From a virus, in the IMG/VR virus record IMGVR_UViG_3300028030_000001, positions 1-64,000 of that record: a stretch of 64,000 nt of DNA. One strand, written 5' to 3'. Under the pieces are notes generated by a model. It had not been told where the DNA came from, made no database searches, and saw only the letters and a program-made list of their open reading frames with translations. How positions within the stretch are numbered: position 1 is the first letter of the stretch; the number at the start of each line of letters is the position of its first letter. Positions 36,437 through 45,539 of the stretch are shown piece after piece. Both the position numbers and the translations under genes were made by a program.

Positions 36437-37739
36437 TCTCTATCTCCTTTCTTTTCCGTTCCAGTTCATGAATGGAGTCTGAAACTGATTGAATTTCTGA
36501 CTCACTCTGTAACAGTTTCCTGATATTGTTCGTGAGTTCTTCTATTGTTCCACGTGAAACATAAACTGATTTTGTCAGTGTGCTTAACCTGTCTATGTTT
36601 GTAACACATTGGTTAAGTTGCTCAAACTGTCGTAACTTCCTGTGATAAAGTTTGGTATCTTCTGCTCTGTTTATTATTTCTGTTATATTACTGATTACAG
36701 CTATACGGCCTTTAAGCTCTCCAAGTGTGTTAAACGATTGAGCTAACGCACTGTCCATAGAATCTAGCACTGTACCGATACGATCCAGAGACTTGAGCAT
36801 TGACACAAGTGTATCATATTTTGAAACTTTGTCAACAACTTTTCTAAGTTCTTGAGGTGTTTCAGACGCTAACAAACTTTCAGGCAGGTCTGTTTCAAGT
36901 CTGTTTCTTGTGTGTTTTGCTTCTTGTACACCATATTCAGTTTCGTTTATCTCTCTGGCAAGTTTAGCCGATGCTACAAGAGCTTTTTTGAGCTTTTCTA
37001 TGTTTATACTCGAAACAGTAGCCAGTCTGTGTGCATTGTCTCGTAATGTCCTGGCGTCTGTTATGCTTGACTGTAATTGTTCCGCTCTGTCTTTCTTACT
37101 CTCATACTCCTTAACCATCTCTTCCCAGGTACGATACATATTGTTGGCCGGTTCAACCCAAGAAAGTGATTTAAGTTCTTTACTACGTTTAGACAGATTT
37201 TTGTCTGTTATTTTTGACTCTTGTTCTATAGCTTTGGTTTCTTTCTCTGCCAGTTCCAGTAGCTCTACCAATTCAGAAAAGTCAAACACATCATTTAACT
37301 TTTCCATTAGTTCAGAAGGCTTGTCATCAAGCATAAAGAACTGGTCTTTTTGTATCTTGATGTTCAGGTCAGTAATATCAAGCAGAGCCTTAACAGCTTC
37401 AGGTACTTTGCCGATACCTACTGCCTTGAGTATTTGTGGTTCGTATTTGTCTTTAGTTATCCTGTACTCATTTAACCTGTTCTTCTGCCATATTCTGTGT
37501 ATCCTGCTCCCATCACCAAGCTCTACAATAACTTCCATAACATCTTTAGGATGTTTGTTGTTTATAAGCTTTGCAGGTGTGCCTACGTTTCTAAGACACC
37601 ACAATAAAGCTCGTATGATACTTGACTTACCTACGTCTGATGGGCCTTGCAAAACAGTAAGTACACTATTGAAATCTATAATAAGACGTTCATGTTTTTC
37701 AAAATTTTTGAGCGTGAGTTTTTTAATGACCAGTTTCAT
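36381..37739 (-). CDS. Rad50/SbcC-like ATPase, N-terminal half ending at the zinc hook
   Basis: 452 residues. Walker A QGPSDVGKSS (31-40) in an ABC-ATPase N-terminal lobe, followed by a long coiled coil and a single CPKCG hook (440-444) only eight residues before the stop. A normal SbcC continues past the hook with the returning coil and the C-terminal lobe; here that part is a separate gene (33914-34534). The last bases carry the ribosome site and start of the SbcD gene, so the ending is not a random nonsense change. Confidence 0.9.
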   Translation of the reverse strand: MKLVIKKLTLKNFEKHERLIIDFNSVLTVLQGPSDVGKSSIIRALLWCLRNVGTPAKLINNKHPKDVMEVIVELGDGSRIHRIWQKNRLNEYRITKDKYEPQILKAVGIGKVPEAVKALLDITDLNIKIQKDQFFMLDDKPSELMEKLNDVFDFSELVELLELAEKETKAIEQESKITDKNLSKRSKELKSLSWVEPANNMYRTWEEMVKEYESKKDRAEQLQSSITDARTLRDNAHRLATVSSINIEKLKKALVASAKLAREINETEYGVQEAKHTRNRLETDLPESLLASETPQELRKVVDKVSKYDTLVSMLKSLDRIGTVLDSMDSALAQSFNTLGELKGRIAVISNITEIINRAEDTKLYHRKLRQFEQLNQCVTNIDRLSTLTKSVYVSRGTIEELTNNIRKLLQSESEIQSVSDSIHELERKRKEIESGLETCPKCGAYRIHWRV

Positions 37740-37747
37740 ACTAACAC

Positions 37748-38017
37748 CTATAGTTTGTGTGGGTTTAGATATTCAAGTAGCTTGTTAAAATCTTTGTCTC
37801 TATCAGTGTGTTTGTAGTACCTCCAACATATGTCAGTACCTATAAACCTTATGCACGGATAAGGTTTAGTAGTGTCTACAGGACAGTTACCGCCTTTAAC
37901 ATAATCAATATCTTTAGAAATGCCTTGGCACATAATTATATTAACAGGTATGTTTTCACGGGGTAATTTGTCGTGTACTATCTCAGACACAGAACTCAAC
38001 ACAAACAAGTGTTTCAT
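37748..38017 (-). CDS. Small protein of unknown function
   Basis: 89 residues, good ribosome site (AGGTTGGG) and 4-base overlap with the upstream gene. Mixed alpha/beta with Cys at about 44, 54 and 64 (GGNCPVD, PYPCIRF, DICWRY). No family recognised. Confidence 0.75.
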   Translation of the reverse strand: MKHLFVLSSVSEIVHDKLPRENIPVNIIMCQGISKDIDYVKGGNCPVDTTKPYPCIRFIGTDICWRYYKHTDRDKDFNKLLEYLNPHKL

Positions 38018-38346
38018 AGTCCCAACCTTTCACGTATCATCCGTTTCATAATGTCTTTACCGTCAATATAGCTTTTTTCGCTTACAGTATCTGCGTCCCA
38101 GGCAACACCGCAAATAATAGCATCTTTAGGTATATTGTGCTCAACACAAAACTCACGTAACGTCTTGGCAAGTTCTATCGCATTAGTAAAAACATCTTCA
38201 GATAAACCTAACGGTTGTTCTGATGTTATATACCTTACTGGTTCGTTTACAGGAAAATCGTCTGTTTCGCTGAAACTGTCACGTAACTCTCGCATAATTC
38301 GTTCGTTTTCTTTATTTATCTCTCTCATTTTAGCGTCATGATCCAT
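38014..38346 (-). CDS. Small protein of unknown function
   Basis: 110 residues with GGAGAT before the ATG. Charged helical N-terminus, then a mixed alpha/beta part (PKDAIICGVAWDADTVSEKS). Coupled to its neighbours by short overlaps. Unrecognised. Confidence 0.75.
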   Translation of the reverse strand: MDHDAKMREINKENERIMRELRDSFSETDDFPVNEPVRYITSEQPLGLSEDVFTNAIELAKTLREFCVEHNIPKDAIICGVAWDADTVSEKSYIDGKDIMKRMIRERLGL

Positions 38347-38791
38347 GATTGATTATCTCCTTTTCAAATAATTCTTCCAAGCTCATATAGCTTGGAGCCT
38401 CTTTCAACACATACGAAGCCGATTTTGACTCAAACTGCTCCTGAATCAGATTAAAAGAAATAAATCGCCATAACATAGTAGTTGTATGAAACACGATTGT
38501 TACCGGAATCACACCAGCCATACTGTACCGAAGCATCTTGGGAAACTGTGTAAGTCTCTTTTTAGGTAAACGAAAGTCGTGTTTAACTTCCTTGACTTCT
38601 ATTATGTATGACCTTCCGGCATACCACATGAAAAAGTCCCCTGGCTGTTTCCGTATCCTGCCACGGCACTGTCTCGCATCAGGACAGCGATAGAATACAA
38701 ATTGTTTGTCGTTTAGAAGTTGTTCAAATAACTTCTTTGCGTTTGTTTCTGATTTCTTGCCTTTGTTGGCATAAGGATTAGAGTTGTTCAT
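38336..38791 (-). CDS. RecU/PD-(D/E)XK-type nuclease, putative Holliday junction resolvase
   Basis: 151 residues. The catalytic core reads PGDFFMW (D52) and IIEVKEV (E65-K67), the PD-(D/E)XK arrangement, with an upstream Glu at KSETN. Then FRLPKKRLTQF and AGVIPVTIVFHT match the RecU-type order. Probably resolves branched DNA or trims recombination intermediates. It lies directly downstream of the DNA polymerase gene, overlapping it. Confidence 0.75.
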   Translation of the reverse strand: MNNSNPYANKGKKSETNAKKLFEQLLNDKQFVFYRCPDARQCRGRIRKQPGDFFMWYAGRSYIIEVKEVKHDFRLPKKRLTQFPKMLRYSMAGVIPVTIVFHTTTMLWRFISFNLIQEQFESKSASYVLKEAPSYMSLEELFEKEIINHGS

Positions 38792-41700
38792 TTACCCACT
38801 CCTCAACAGCTTCCCATTCAATTTCGGTCAAGTTACAGTAATCAAACCCGACAGCGCACGATGCCTCAAACGGAACGATAGAGGACGAGTCAGGATAAGG
38901 TGCATTCATAATATCTCTTACCTTACCAGCTACCTCTACCAAATCATCAAGCATTACAGACATAACCACTTCATCATGTACAGGGAAGTATATCTGCATG
39001 TCATAATACAGAGCTACTTCAAAAAATATCCTGCCCAAAGCACGTTTCGTCATTTCTGCCGCTGAACCTTGAATAATAAAGTTTGTGCCTGATCTGATAG
39101 CGTGACCGGGATCGGAACTGTGCAGAGCCTTGGCAAGATGCCGTCTTGCTCCCAACATAGTAAGACTATACTTGTTCTCCCGTATAAAATCTTCCATATC
39201 TTCCGACCACTCAACAAGTCCAGGAAACGCATCAGCACGTGCGTTCAAAAACAGTTGAGCTTCTTCTACATCAACGACCAACTTACGGGACAGTGTACCT
39301 GCCTGTCCACCATACTGAGCAAGAAAGTTTGTAGATTTTCCTTTGGCACGAAATTCTTTCGATTCTTTTATTTCTTGGGCTACCGCTTCAGCGAACTCTT
39401 CGTAAGTAGAGTACGGCCCGCCAAGCATCGTGTTAATACTGAAACCTGTAAGTGAATGCAGGTCTTTCTTCTCTTCGCCTATGTAGCAAGCCAGGAAGTT
39501 TTTGTCACCGGAAGCAAGTGCCGCAAGCCTCAATTCCTGACCACTAAAGTCAGGAGCAAATATCACAGCCCCTTCCTTATGCGGTTTGACACATGACCTG
39601 ATTTGTTTACCTTCCGGTGTCCGTTTACTCAACTGATTCACATTAGGTTTCGCAGGCGCAAACCGTCTTGAAGATGTACCACACTGTCTCAATCCTGGAT
39701 GTATCTTACCTGTTTCCCAGTGAACAAATTTCGGGTACGCATCGTAATAGTAACCTTTACGGGTACGATACATTCTACAATTCTGAATAGCTTTAAGTAT
39801 TTCTTTGTGTTCTTCTGTTTGAGCATCCCGTTTCAATGCCCATTCGATTGCGGTATCGTCAGAGGACGGGTTGCCTTCAAGCATACCTTTTTCTTTCTGT
39901 TTCTCAGTCAAATCGTTTCTGAACCTGACAGGAAGCCCCATGAAATCATACATCAGTTTAACTACCTGATTAGGAGACTTCACGTTAAAGTCTATGTTCG
40001 GAACAAAACACTCCTCAAGATATTGGTTCACTTCAGTAAAATCTTTTGATTCGAGTGAATCCATAAGAAGATTTTTGAGGTGTTCATCTTCTACAAGCGC
40101 AATTACTTTCTCAAGCTTTCTGAAATTAGTCTTTAGTTCGTTCCCTGTAGCAATCAGGTTTGCTCTCTTAATCTCTTTCGGAGTCAGTTTGGTTATGGGT
40201 TGGTACTGCGCTCCAGGCCAATACTCGACCACAGTTATATCGTTACCATCTTCATCAAAATCCTCGTATTCGTATGTAAGATGCTTCAGATGCTCTATCA
40301 GTTTTGCGTAATTTTCGTTATAGACCTCTCTATCTTTCTGTTCAAGCTCTGCAAGCCTGTCTGTGTCGAAGTTGATTCCTCCAAAGAACGCATGAGCGGT
40401 TGCGTACTGAGACTTCAAATCAACTTTGCAAAACGCAGTTATAGTTTGCTCAACTTCCATGATAAAAGAGAACAGATTAAACAAAGCAGATGACATAATA
40501 GTATCATCACATCCGTAACCAAGGACTTCTTCACCAGTTACCTCAGACATACCTCTGCCCTGAGTAACTTCCTCATAAGTAGTCTGATGATATTTGAACC
40601 ATCTGTAAGATAGTTTCTTGAGACTTTTTGAATTGTTCTCGTCCACGTAAGATGCCATGAATTGTGTGTCTACAGCATTAGGCAGGAACCCGCCGTACCT
40701 GTTATCTTTCCAGAAATCGCCAAATGCTCTGTATAATACCGGAAGCTCAAACCCTGACGCATTATGAATCATAACAGGCATATCTTCAGGTATCATTTCA
40801 AGTATCTGCCTGAAGTCATCCAGTGATACGTTATCTGTATCAGCATGATTTACGCTGAAATAGCAGGTATATTGTTGATTTGAACCGAAAGTGATACTGC
40901 CTCCGGATATGTGGCTTGACCTAACATCTACGTCTATATCAGATACTTCAGACCACTTTCTTGACTCTTCCGGTACATCTGTTTCGAGATCAAGCGCAAC
41001 CCACTTAGATTCATTCATGAACTCAGGCAGTTCCTGTTTCAGTTCATCTATCGTTTCAGCCGTGATTAAGTGCTGTGTAGCGGACAGTTCTTCAAACACA
41101 TGCTCATCAATCTTTGTCGGGAAACCGGCCTCCCACTTGAGCTTGTGATCCTCTATGTACACAGGTTGAGCTAACGCCCAAGTTATGTAGACATCTTCCT
41201 GAGAATCAATCAGTTTCTGTAGCTCTTTCATTTCAGCTACATCTTCCTGAAGCGCATCGAGTTCCTGACGTTCTATGAGGTCAATCAAGACCTGTATTCC
41301 TTCATCACCAAAGGTCTGAAGCAGTTTAACAAACGCTTTCGGACCGAAACCTTTTGCTTTCAGTTTCCCGAAATCGCCAGGATCGCCTACCAGTGCCCGC
41401 CACAAAGGGATATACTTTCTTGGTATGAACTCGGTACGCTTGTTAGATAATGGCTCGCTCTTCGGATACAGTGTTCTATCAAGCAGGACAGTACAATCAT
41501 ACGCAAGCATATCAGAGTCACGAGTCCACACAATATGGTCTGTCTCAGTCTGTTTTACAAAATGAGCAATAACATCATCAGCTTCTACATAATCGTAACT
41601 GACACAGATTCCACCACCTGACTTGATAAGATTCTTGACCTGTTTAATGAGTTTGTTGAACTCTTTGTAAAACTCTTTCGGCCTTTCCTCTCTATGCGCT

Positions 41701-41966
41701 TTGTATTCGTCCCATATTCTGCGCCTTGAAGCTCTTGAGTCTTTGCCGTCAAACACGGCCACTATATCAATCAGGGTCTTGTTTGTTTTTTGGAGCGCAG
41801 TCAATAACTGAGCAATAAAGTTACCGTAACCGTAATTGGCCGTGTTTACGAAAAATCCGTCTATATCTCTACCTTTCGGGTCTTTCTTGTTGAGCAGAGC
41901 GGAAGCAATAATTGAATTTGCGTCAATTATGAGTCGGGGTCGGAGCAGGTCTTGTTTTGTGATCAT
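38778..41966 (-). CDS. polA: DNA polymerase I with 5'-nuclease, 3'-5' exonuclease and polymerase domains
   Basis: 1,062 residues from the ATG at 41966 (an upstream TTG is possible). Residues about 10-280 are a FEN-like 5' nuclease (LIIDANSI, VFDGKDS, VEADDVIAHF, WTRDSDML). About 320-500 is the proofreading exonuclease (VALDLETD, MIHNASGFE, GYGCDD). The rest is family A polymerase: motif A APDFSGQELR, O-helix RAKGKSTNFLAQYG with Phe at the dNTP-selecting position, and motif C FPVHDEV. A fused 5' nuclease is typical of bacterial Pol I; most phage family A polymerases lack it. Preceded by a terminator-like hairpin. Confidence 0.95.
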   Translation of the reverse strand: MITKQDLLRPRLIIDANSIIASALLNKKDPKGRDIDGFFVNTANYGYGNFIAQLLTALQKTNKTLIDIVAVFDGKDSRASRRRIWDEYKAHREERPKEFYKEFNKLIKQVKNLIKSGGGICVSYDYVEADDVIAHFVKQTETDHIVWTRDSDMLAYDCTVLLDRTLYPKSEPLSNKRTEFIPRKYIPLWRALVGDPGDFGKLKAKGFGPKAFVKLLQTFGDEGIQVLIDLIERQELDALQEDVAEMKELQKLIDSQEDVYITWALAQPVYIEDHKLKWEAGFPTKIDEHVFEELSATQHLITAETIDELKQELPEFMNESKWVALDLETDVPEESRKWSEVSDIDVDVRSSHISGGSITFGSNQQYTCYFSVNHADTDNVSLDDFRQILEMIPEDMPVMIHNASGFELPVLYRAFGDFWKDNRYGGFLPNAVDTQFMASYVDENNSKSLKKLSYRWFKYHQTTYEEVTQGRGMSEVTGEEVLGYGCDDTIMSSALFNLFSFIMEVEQTITAFCKVDLKSQYATAHAFFGGINFDTDRLAELEQKDREVYNENYAKLIEHLKHLTYEYEDFDEDGNDITVVEYWPGAQYQPITKLTPKEIKRANLIATGNELKTNFRKLEKVIALVEDEHLKNLLMDSLESKDFTEVNQYLEECFVPNIDFNVKSPNQVVKLMYDFMGLPVRFRNDLTEKQKEKGMLEGNPSSDDTAIEWALKRDAQTEEHKEILKAIQNCRMYRTRKGYYYDAYPKFVHWETGKIHPGLRQCGTSSRRFAPAKPNVNQLSKRTPEGKQIRSCVKPHKEGAVIFAPDFSGQELRLAALASGDKNFLACYIGEEKKDLHSLTGFSINTMLGGPYSTYEEFAEAVAQEIKESKEFRAKGKSTNFLAQYGGQAGTLSRKLVVDVEEAQLFLNARADAFPGLVEWSEDMEDFIRENKYSLTMLGARRHLAKALHSSDPGHAIRSGTNFIIQGSAAEMTKRALGRIFFEVALYYDMQIYFPVHDEVVMSVMLDDLVEVAGKVRDIMNAPYPDSSSIVPFEASCAVGFDYCNLTEIEWEAVEEWVNEQL

Positions 41967-42013
41967 GACTATTTCTCTCACGTTCTTGTTTACCAAACGT
42001 AAACTAATCAGAC

Positions 42014-42049
42014 TTAAAAGTGGCCGTTACCTGTAAAGGTAACGGCCAC
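42014..42049 (-). terminator. Rho-independent terminator or attenuator between the 260-residue protein gene and polA
   Basis: Perfect 12-base stem GTGGCCGTTACC (42020-42031) with GGTAACGGCCAC (42038-42049), 6-base loop. On the - strand it is followed by TTTTAAG. No strong promoter is seen between it and polA. Confidence 0.75.
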
Positions 42050-42101
42050 AACACGGAAGGAGGTATGAGGAGAACAATGGATGCAAAACCATCCGCTGCC
42101 T

Positions 42102-42884
42102 TTATTGATCAGCCACCGAAAAGTTAAAGATTGAGAACTCGTTTGAATTAAAGCTCTCTATACTTACCGTGGCCTTGATTGCGAGATAATCTTCAGGCTT
42201 GTTCATGCCCATACCGATTCGCATAGGGGCTTGAAGCCTGAGAGCGTCCCATTTCAGGACTGACTGTGGGCTTAGGTTGAACTGTACCAGGTTTCCGATT
42301 TCCGGGTAGTCATCTTCTGAATCAGTCAGGAGGCCGATAAGGTCAACGTATGTTTTGACACATGCTTTCGGGAAGCCTTTGTCCTGAAGTTCGTTGATAT
42401 ACTCAGACACGAGTATACCAGAACCATCATTCAGGTACTCACCATCTTCAGATACCTTGAAGTATTTCTTACCTTTCGGTGTGTTGTCCCCGGTCGTGAT
42501 ACAATACTTGAAGTTGTACGAAACTGGACGGAAAGTACACCAGTTCCCAACCACACGCTTTGAATTGTCCACGATACGGCCATTGGAAGCCTTCAGAATA
42601 GGGAAAGTACCGAACTTGACCTTGCCCATAGCCTCGAACAGATTATCGAGTGGGCTTTCTATGGTCTTGCCTCCGAAAGTAAGCTGGGTTGGCGGGGCAT
42701 TGGATTTGACTTCGGCAGGCGGTTCGGCCTTGGGTTCAGCCTTGGTTTCTGTATGTTCAGACTTGACTTCGGCCTGTGTTTCAGCAGGTTTGGCCTTGGC
42801 CTGTTCATCTGTCTCGAACGGAACGTCATTCTGCTCGATTACGGTTTCGGTTTCGATTGAAGATTTTTTGGAACGTAATACCAT
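42102..42884 (-). CDS. Abundant DNA-replication-associated protein, possibly ssDNA-binding
   Basis: 260 residues. Residues about 12-70 are an Ala/Glu/Lys/Pro-rich disordered tail (KAKPAETQAEVKSEHTETKA). The rest is a compact beta-rich domain (FGTFPILKASNGRIVDNSK, NWCTFRPVSYNFKY, LVQFNLSPQS, FSIFNFSV). It has its own promoter (42924-42952) and a terminator just after the gene, so it is probably made in excess over the polymerase downstream. That is what one expects of a phage ssDNA-binding protein, but no family motif supports the name. Confidence 0.7.
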   Translation of the reverse strand: MVLRSKKSSIETETVIEQNDVPFETDEQAKAKPAETQAEVKSEHTETKAEPKAEPPAEVKSNAPPTQLTFGGKTIESPLDNLFEAMGKVKFGTFPILKASNGRIVDNSKRVVGNWCTFRPVSYNFKYCITTGDNTPKGKKYFKVSEDGEYLNDGSGILVSEYINELQDKGFPKACVKTYVDLIGLLTDSEDDYPEIGNLVQFNLSPQSVLKWDALRLQAPMRIGMGMNKPEDYLAIKATVSIESFNSNEFSIFNFSVADQ

Positions 42885-42923
42885 GATAAATACTCCTTAG
42901 ATTGAGGTTAGCGATTTAGTGTA

Positions 42924-42952
42924 AGACTACACTATGCCGTGTTATTTGTCAA
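42924..42952 (-). promoter_or_regulatory. Leftward early promoter for the 260-residue protein gene
   Basis: Minus strand TTGACA (42952-42947), 17-base spacer, TAGTCT (42929-42924). Confidence 0.65.
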
Positions 42953-42959
42953 ACACTTT

Positions 42960-43163
42960 TCAACTTATTTCGAACATTTTTTCGATAGCAGATACCAGAC
43001 TGTACGCAACTTCACCATTCCTGCCCAAGTACCTGCAACGCCTCTGTAGCCACATGAAACAAAGTGAATCCATACACGCTTCATCAGGACAGTCTTTTGC
43101 ACTATCAATAAACTCATCCATGATTGCGTCTATTTCGTCATTCAAAATTCTTCCGTTTGGCAT
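42960..43163 (-). CDS. Small helical protein, function unknown
   Basis: 67 residues, AAAGGAG before the ATG. Acidic helical N-terminus (DEIDAIMDEFIDSAKD) and four Cys (DCPDEACMDSLC, RRCRYLG). No family recognised. Confidence 0.75.
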   Translation of the reverse strand: MPNGRILNDEIDAIMDEFIDSAKDCPDEACMDSLCFMWLQRRCRYLGRNGEVAYSLVSAIEKMFEIS

Positions 43164-43178
43164 TATTTATCTCCTTTC

Positions 43179-44609
43179 TTACTTTATTCTGAAAATTTCT
43201 CCAAGCTGGTTAGCTTGAAGAACCACTTGAGAATTAACAGCATCTTTCTGAACACAGTTGCCGTATATCCGGTCCTGAATCGTATTGAGTGCCATACAGT
43301 TCCAGACATTAACGTGCTTCTTCTGTCCGTCCCTGTACACTCGTGCTTCAGCCTGGCGATACCTTCCAGGCACGACCGGAAACTCGGCAAAGATTATATT
43401 ACTGCACACGCCCTGAAGATTGAGTCCTACACCACCAGATACCGGATTGGCTACAAGACACTTTACACTTGGCTCATTAAGGAACGCAGACAAGTTTTTA
43501 TCTTGTTCAGATGCGTTCATATCACCCCATAGACCAACGGCCTCGTAGCCAATTTTGTTCAGGTAGTCGAGTATCTTACGATTCACTCTCCTGTAATTGG
43601 CATAAATAATGGTCTTGTCAGAGCTTTGTTCAACCAGGGTCTTGATAAGCTCAAGTCCGGCTATCTTTTTTATGTTCTGGCCAAATTCTTCAGGACACCA
43701 TATTATCCGTTGCGCTATGTTGTAAAACCGTGCCTCGTCAGTCGCATCAATGACTGCATCTTCGCCATGCTCATCAATATATTCAAGTATCTGGTACTGC
43801 ATGAGCTTCTTATAAACTCTTTCATGTTTTAAACTCAATTCATAGTGCTGAATGATACGTGATATTGGAGGCAACGAATCAAGCACATCCTCTGCAAGCA
43901 CTGACACAGCCCGTCTGTACAACCGTTCATGCAACAAGTCCAAGTCACGATATGTTATTGGCTTACCGTAAAAGTCAAAGTCTTCTACATGAGTAAGCTC
44001 GAACAGTTCATAAGATTTGTACAGGTCAGGGCTATGTAACGATATATAGCTGTATGCGTCCAGAGGTTTACTTATAGGCGTTCCTGTAAGCATCTGAAGG
44101 GTGTTACCGTATGTGTGATTGTAAGCCCAAAATACGGCGTTGTAGTTAGCTGTTTCAGGGTTCTTTATACAATGTGCTTCATCGAGTATGACAGAAGTTG
44201 AGACACCTGCAAACACTTCGTTGAACCTGTCATTATCTCTTTTGTAAATATCTGTGGAAACTATAACTACATCGGGTGTTTCCAAGTCCATCTTTTCTCT
44301 CTGCTTCTTCGTGCCTTTGTACGCAAGCACATTCAGTGGTTTACCGTCTATAGTACGAATATTGGACATCCAGTAATACCACTGTGTAATCAATATAGGC
44401 GGGACAATAATCAGTATCCGCTCTGTTCCATATACTTCTGTCTCATAGAGTGCTTTATAGGTTGAGGTTAAGGTCTTGCCTGTGCCTGGGGCCATAAAGC
44501 AACCATAGCACGGCCACGATTCAGATTTTTCGAGTACCTCTGCCTGGTACTTGTACGGAGACAGAGGTACATGGAAGTTTTTGTTTACGGTTTCGATTAT
44601 TTTGTTCAT
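43179..44609 (-). CDS. SNF2-like superfamily 2 helicase
   Basis: 476 residues. Motif I APGTGKTLT (40-48), motif Ia-like ILIIVPPILITQW, motif II ILDEAHCIKN (141-150), motif III MLTGTPISKP, and motif VI RQAEARVYRDGQ (about 405-416). This is the SNF2 order, compact as in phages. Uses ATP to translocate on duplex DNA, probably in replication or recombination. Confidence 0.9.
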   Translation of the reverse strand: MNKIIETVNKNFHVPLSPYKYQAEVLEKSESWPCYGCFMAPGTGKTLTSTYKALYETEVYGTERILIIVPPILITQWYYWMSNIRTIDGKPLNVLAYKGTKKQREKMDLETPDVVIVSTDIYKRDNDRFNEVFAGVSTSVILDEAHCIKNPETANYNAVFWAYNHTYGNTLQMLTGTPISKPLDAYSYISLHSPDLYKSYELFELTHVEDFDFYGKPITYRDLDLLHERLYRRAVSVLAEDVLDSLPPISRIIQHYELSLKHERVYKKLMQYQILEYIDEHGEDAVIDATDEARFYNIAQRIIWCPEEFGQNIKKIAGLELIKTLVEQSSDKTIIYANYRRVNRKILDYLNKIGYEAVGLWGDMNASEQDKNLSAFLNEPSVKCLVANPVSGGVGLNLQGVCSNIIFAEFPVVPGRYRQAEARVYRDGQKKHVNVWNCMALNTIQDRIYGNCVQKDAVNSQVVLQANQLGEIFRIK

Positions 44610-44611
44610 AA

Positions 44612-44827
44612 TTATTCTATAAATACGCTATCTAAAAGCCCACACTTAACTAACAACAAAAATTCACCATCACTAAAATTCCACATTATTTCTGTGTTAT
44701 TATAGGTAACATTAACTTCATTTTCGCCTCCTTCTGCTGCATTCAAAGCAGCACGTAAAGCGTCAATTAACTTTTTTCTGCTGTTACCTGTCTTGTTAAA
44801 AGCCTGCTCTACAATCAAAGTGTTCAT
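44612..44827 (-). CDS. Small protein of unknown function
   Basis: 71 residues, AAGGTAG site before the ATG, ending just before the helicase gene. Helix-rich with an Ala-rich segment (ALRAALNAAEGG). Unrecognised. Confidence 0.7.
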   Translation of the reverse strand: MNTLIVEQAFNKTGNSRKKLIDALRAALNAAEGGENEVNVTYNNTEIMWNFSDGEFLLLVKCGLLDSVFIE

Positions 44828-44868
44828 TGATAGCTACCTTATTGTTTAATCGTTAAACTTTGACATAA

Positions 44869-45459
44869 TTATTCACCGAATTTTACTTCTATCAGATTAC
44901 CGTCACGATCCTTCACACCTTTCGATTCACGCCACAATTTCAACGACCTTTCAGCCGCAAGTAAAGTAGTCTTGTAATCGAATCCGACCAGACCTTTCTT
45001 CCGTTTCTTCAACCATTCAACAAATTCTACAGGTGTTTCTTTGGACACAATTCTCTGTAACTCAGGATCATCATGTACAGCCTGTTCAATATCTGTTATC
45101 ACCGAGATTGTCACGCACTTGTTATCCTTCTTACCCATCTCAAGTGCCTCGTCAGCAACCGATCCGAACAACATAAAACACAGATTCCAACCGCAATCCG
45201 ACCAACTCTGTATTCCGTATCCGGCCTTTGACTCAACCTTGACCAGCTTCTTAGCCGGACCTTTCGGGTTCGGGTTACCGTTCACTATCCGTTCATCCAT
45301 ATAATCGACGATAGTGTATGTGTAGTGTTTGCGGGAACGGGGCCACCAACTGAACTTGACCTTGATAGGGTTCGGTTTGGCAGTGTTGATGCCGAGGGCA
45401 CGGGTAATGGCATCGAGGCTTGACGTGTCAACATCCTTGGCTGTTTTCATTTTTGACAT
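44869..45459 (-). CDS. Protein of unknown function in the replication operon
   Basis: 196 residues with its own promoter (45511-45539) and AAAAGGAGAC leader. Contains a Trp-rich segment (VKFSWWPRSRKHYTY, IQSWSDCGWNL) and a charged helical C-terminus. Similar in style to the 260-residue protein (mixed beta core, promoter-proximal), but no homologous motif. Function unknown. Confidence 0.75.
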   Translation of the reverse strand: MSKMKTAKDVDTSSLDAITRALGINTAKPNPIKVKFSWWPRSRKHYTYTIVDYMDERIVNGNPNPKGPAKKLVKVESKAGYGIQSWSDCGWNLCFMLFGSVADEALEMGKKDNKCVTISVITDIEQAVHDDPELQRIVSKETPVEFVEWLKKRKKGLVGFDYKTTLLAAERSLKLWRESKGVKDRDGNLIEVKFGE

Positions 45460-45510
45460 GATTCTGTCTCCTTTTGTGATTGAGATTAAAGATTAAGATT
45501 TACAGGTGCT

Positions 45511-45539
45511 ACAATAACATACGTTTTACAGTATGTCAA
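45511..45539 (-). promoter_or_regulatory. Leftward early promoter with palindromic spacer
   Basis: Minus strand TTGACA (45539-45534), 17-base spacer, TATTGT (45516-45511). Nearly identical over 30 bases to the promoter at 51066-51094. The spacer region carries the inverted repeat ACATAC-N8-GTATGT. Confidence 0.8.
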
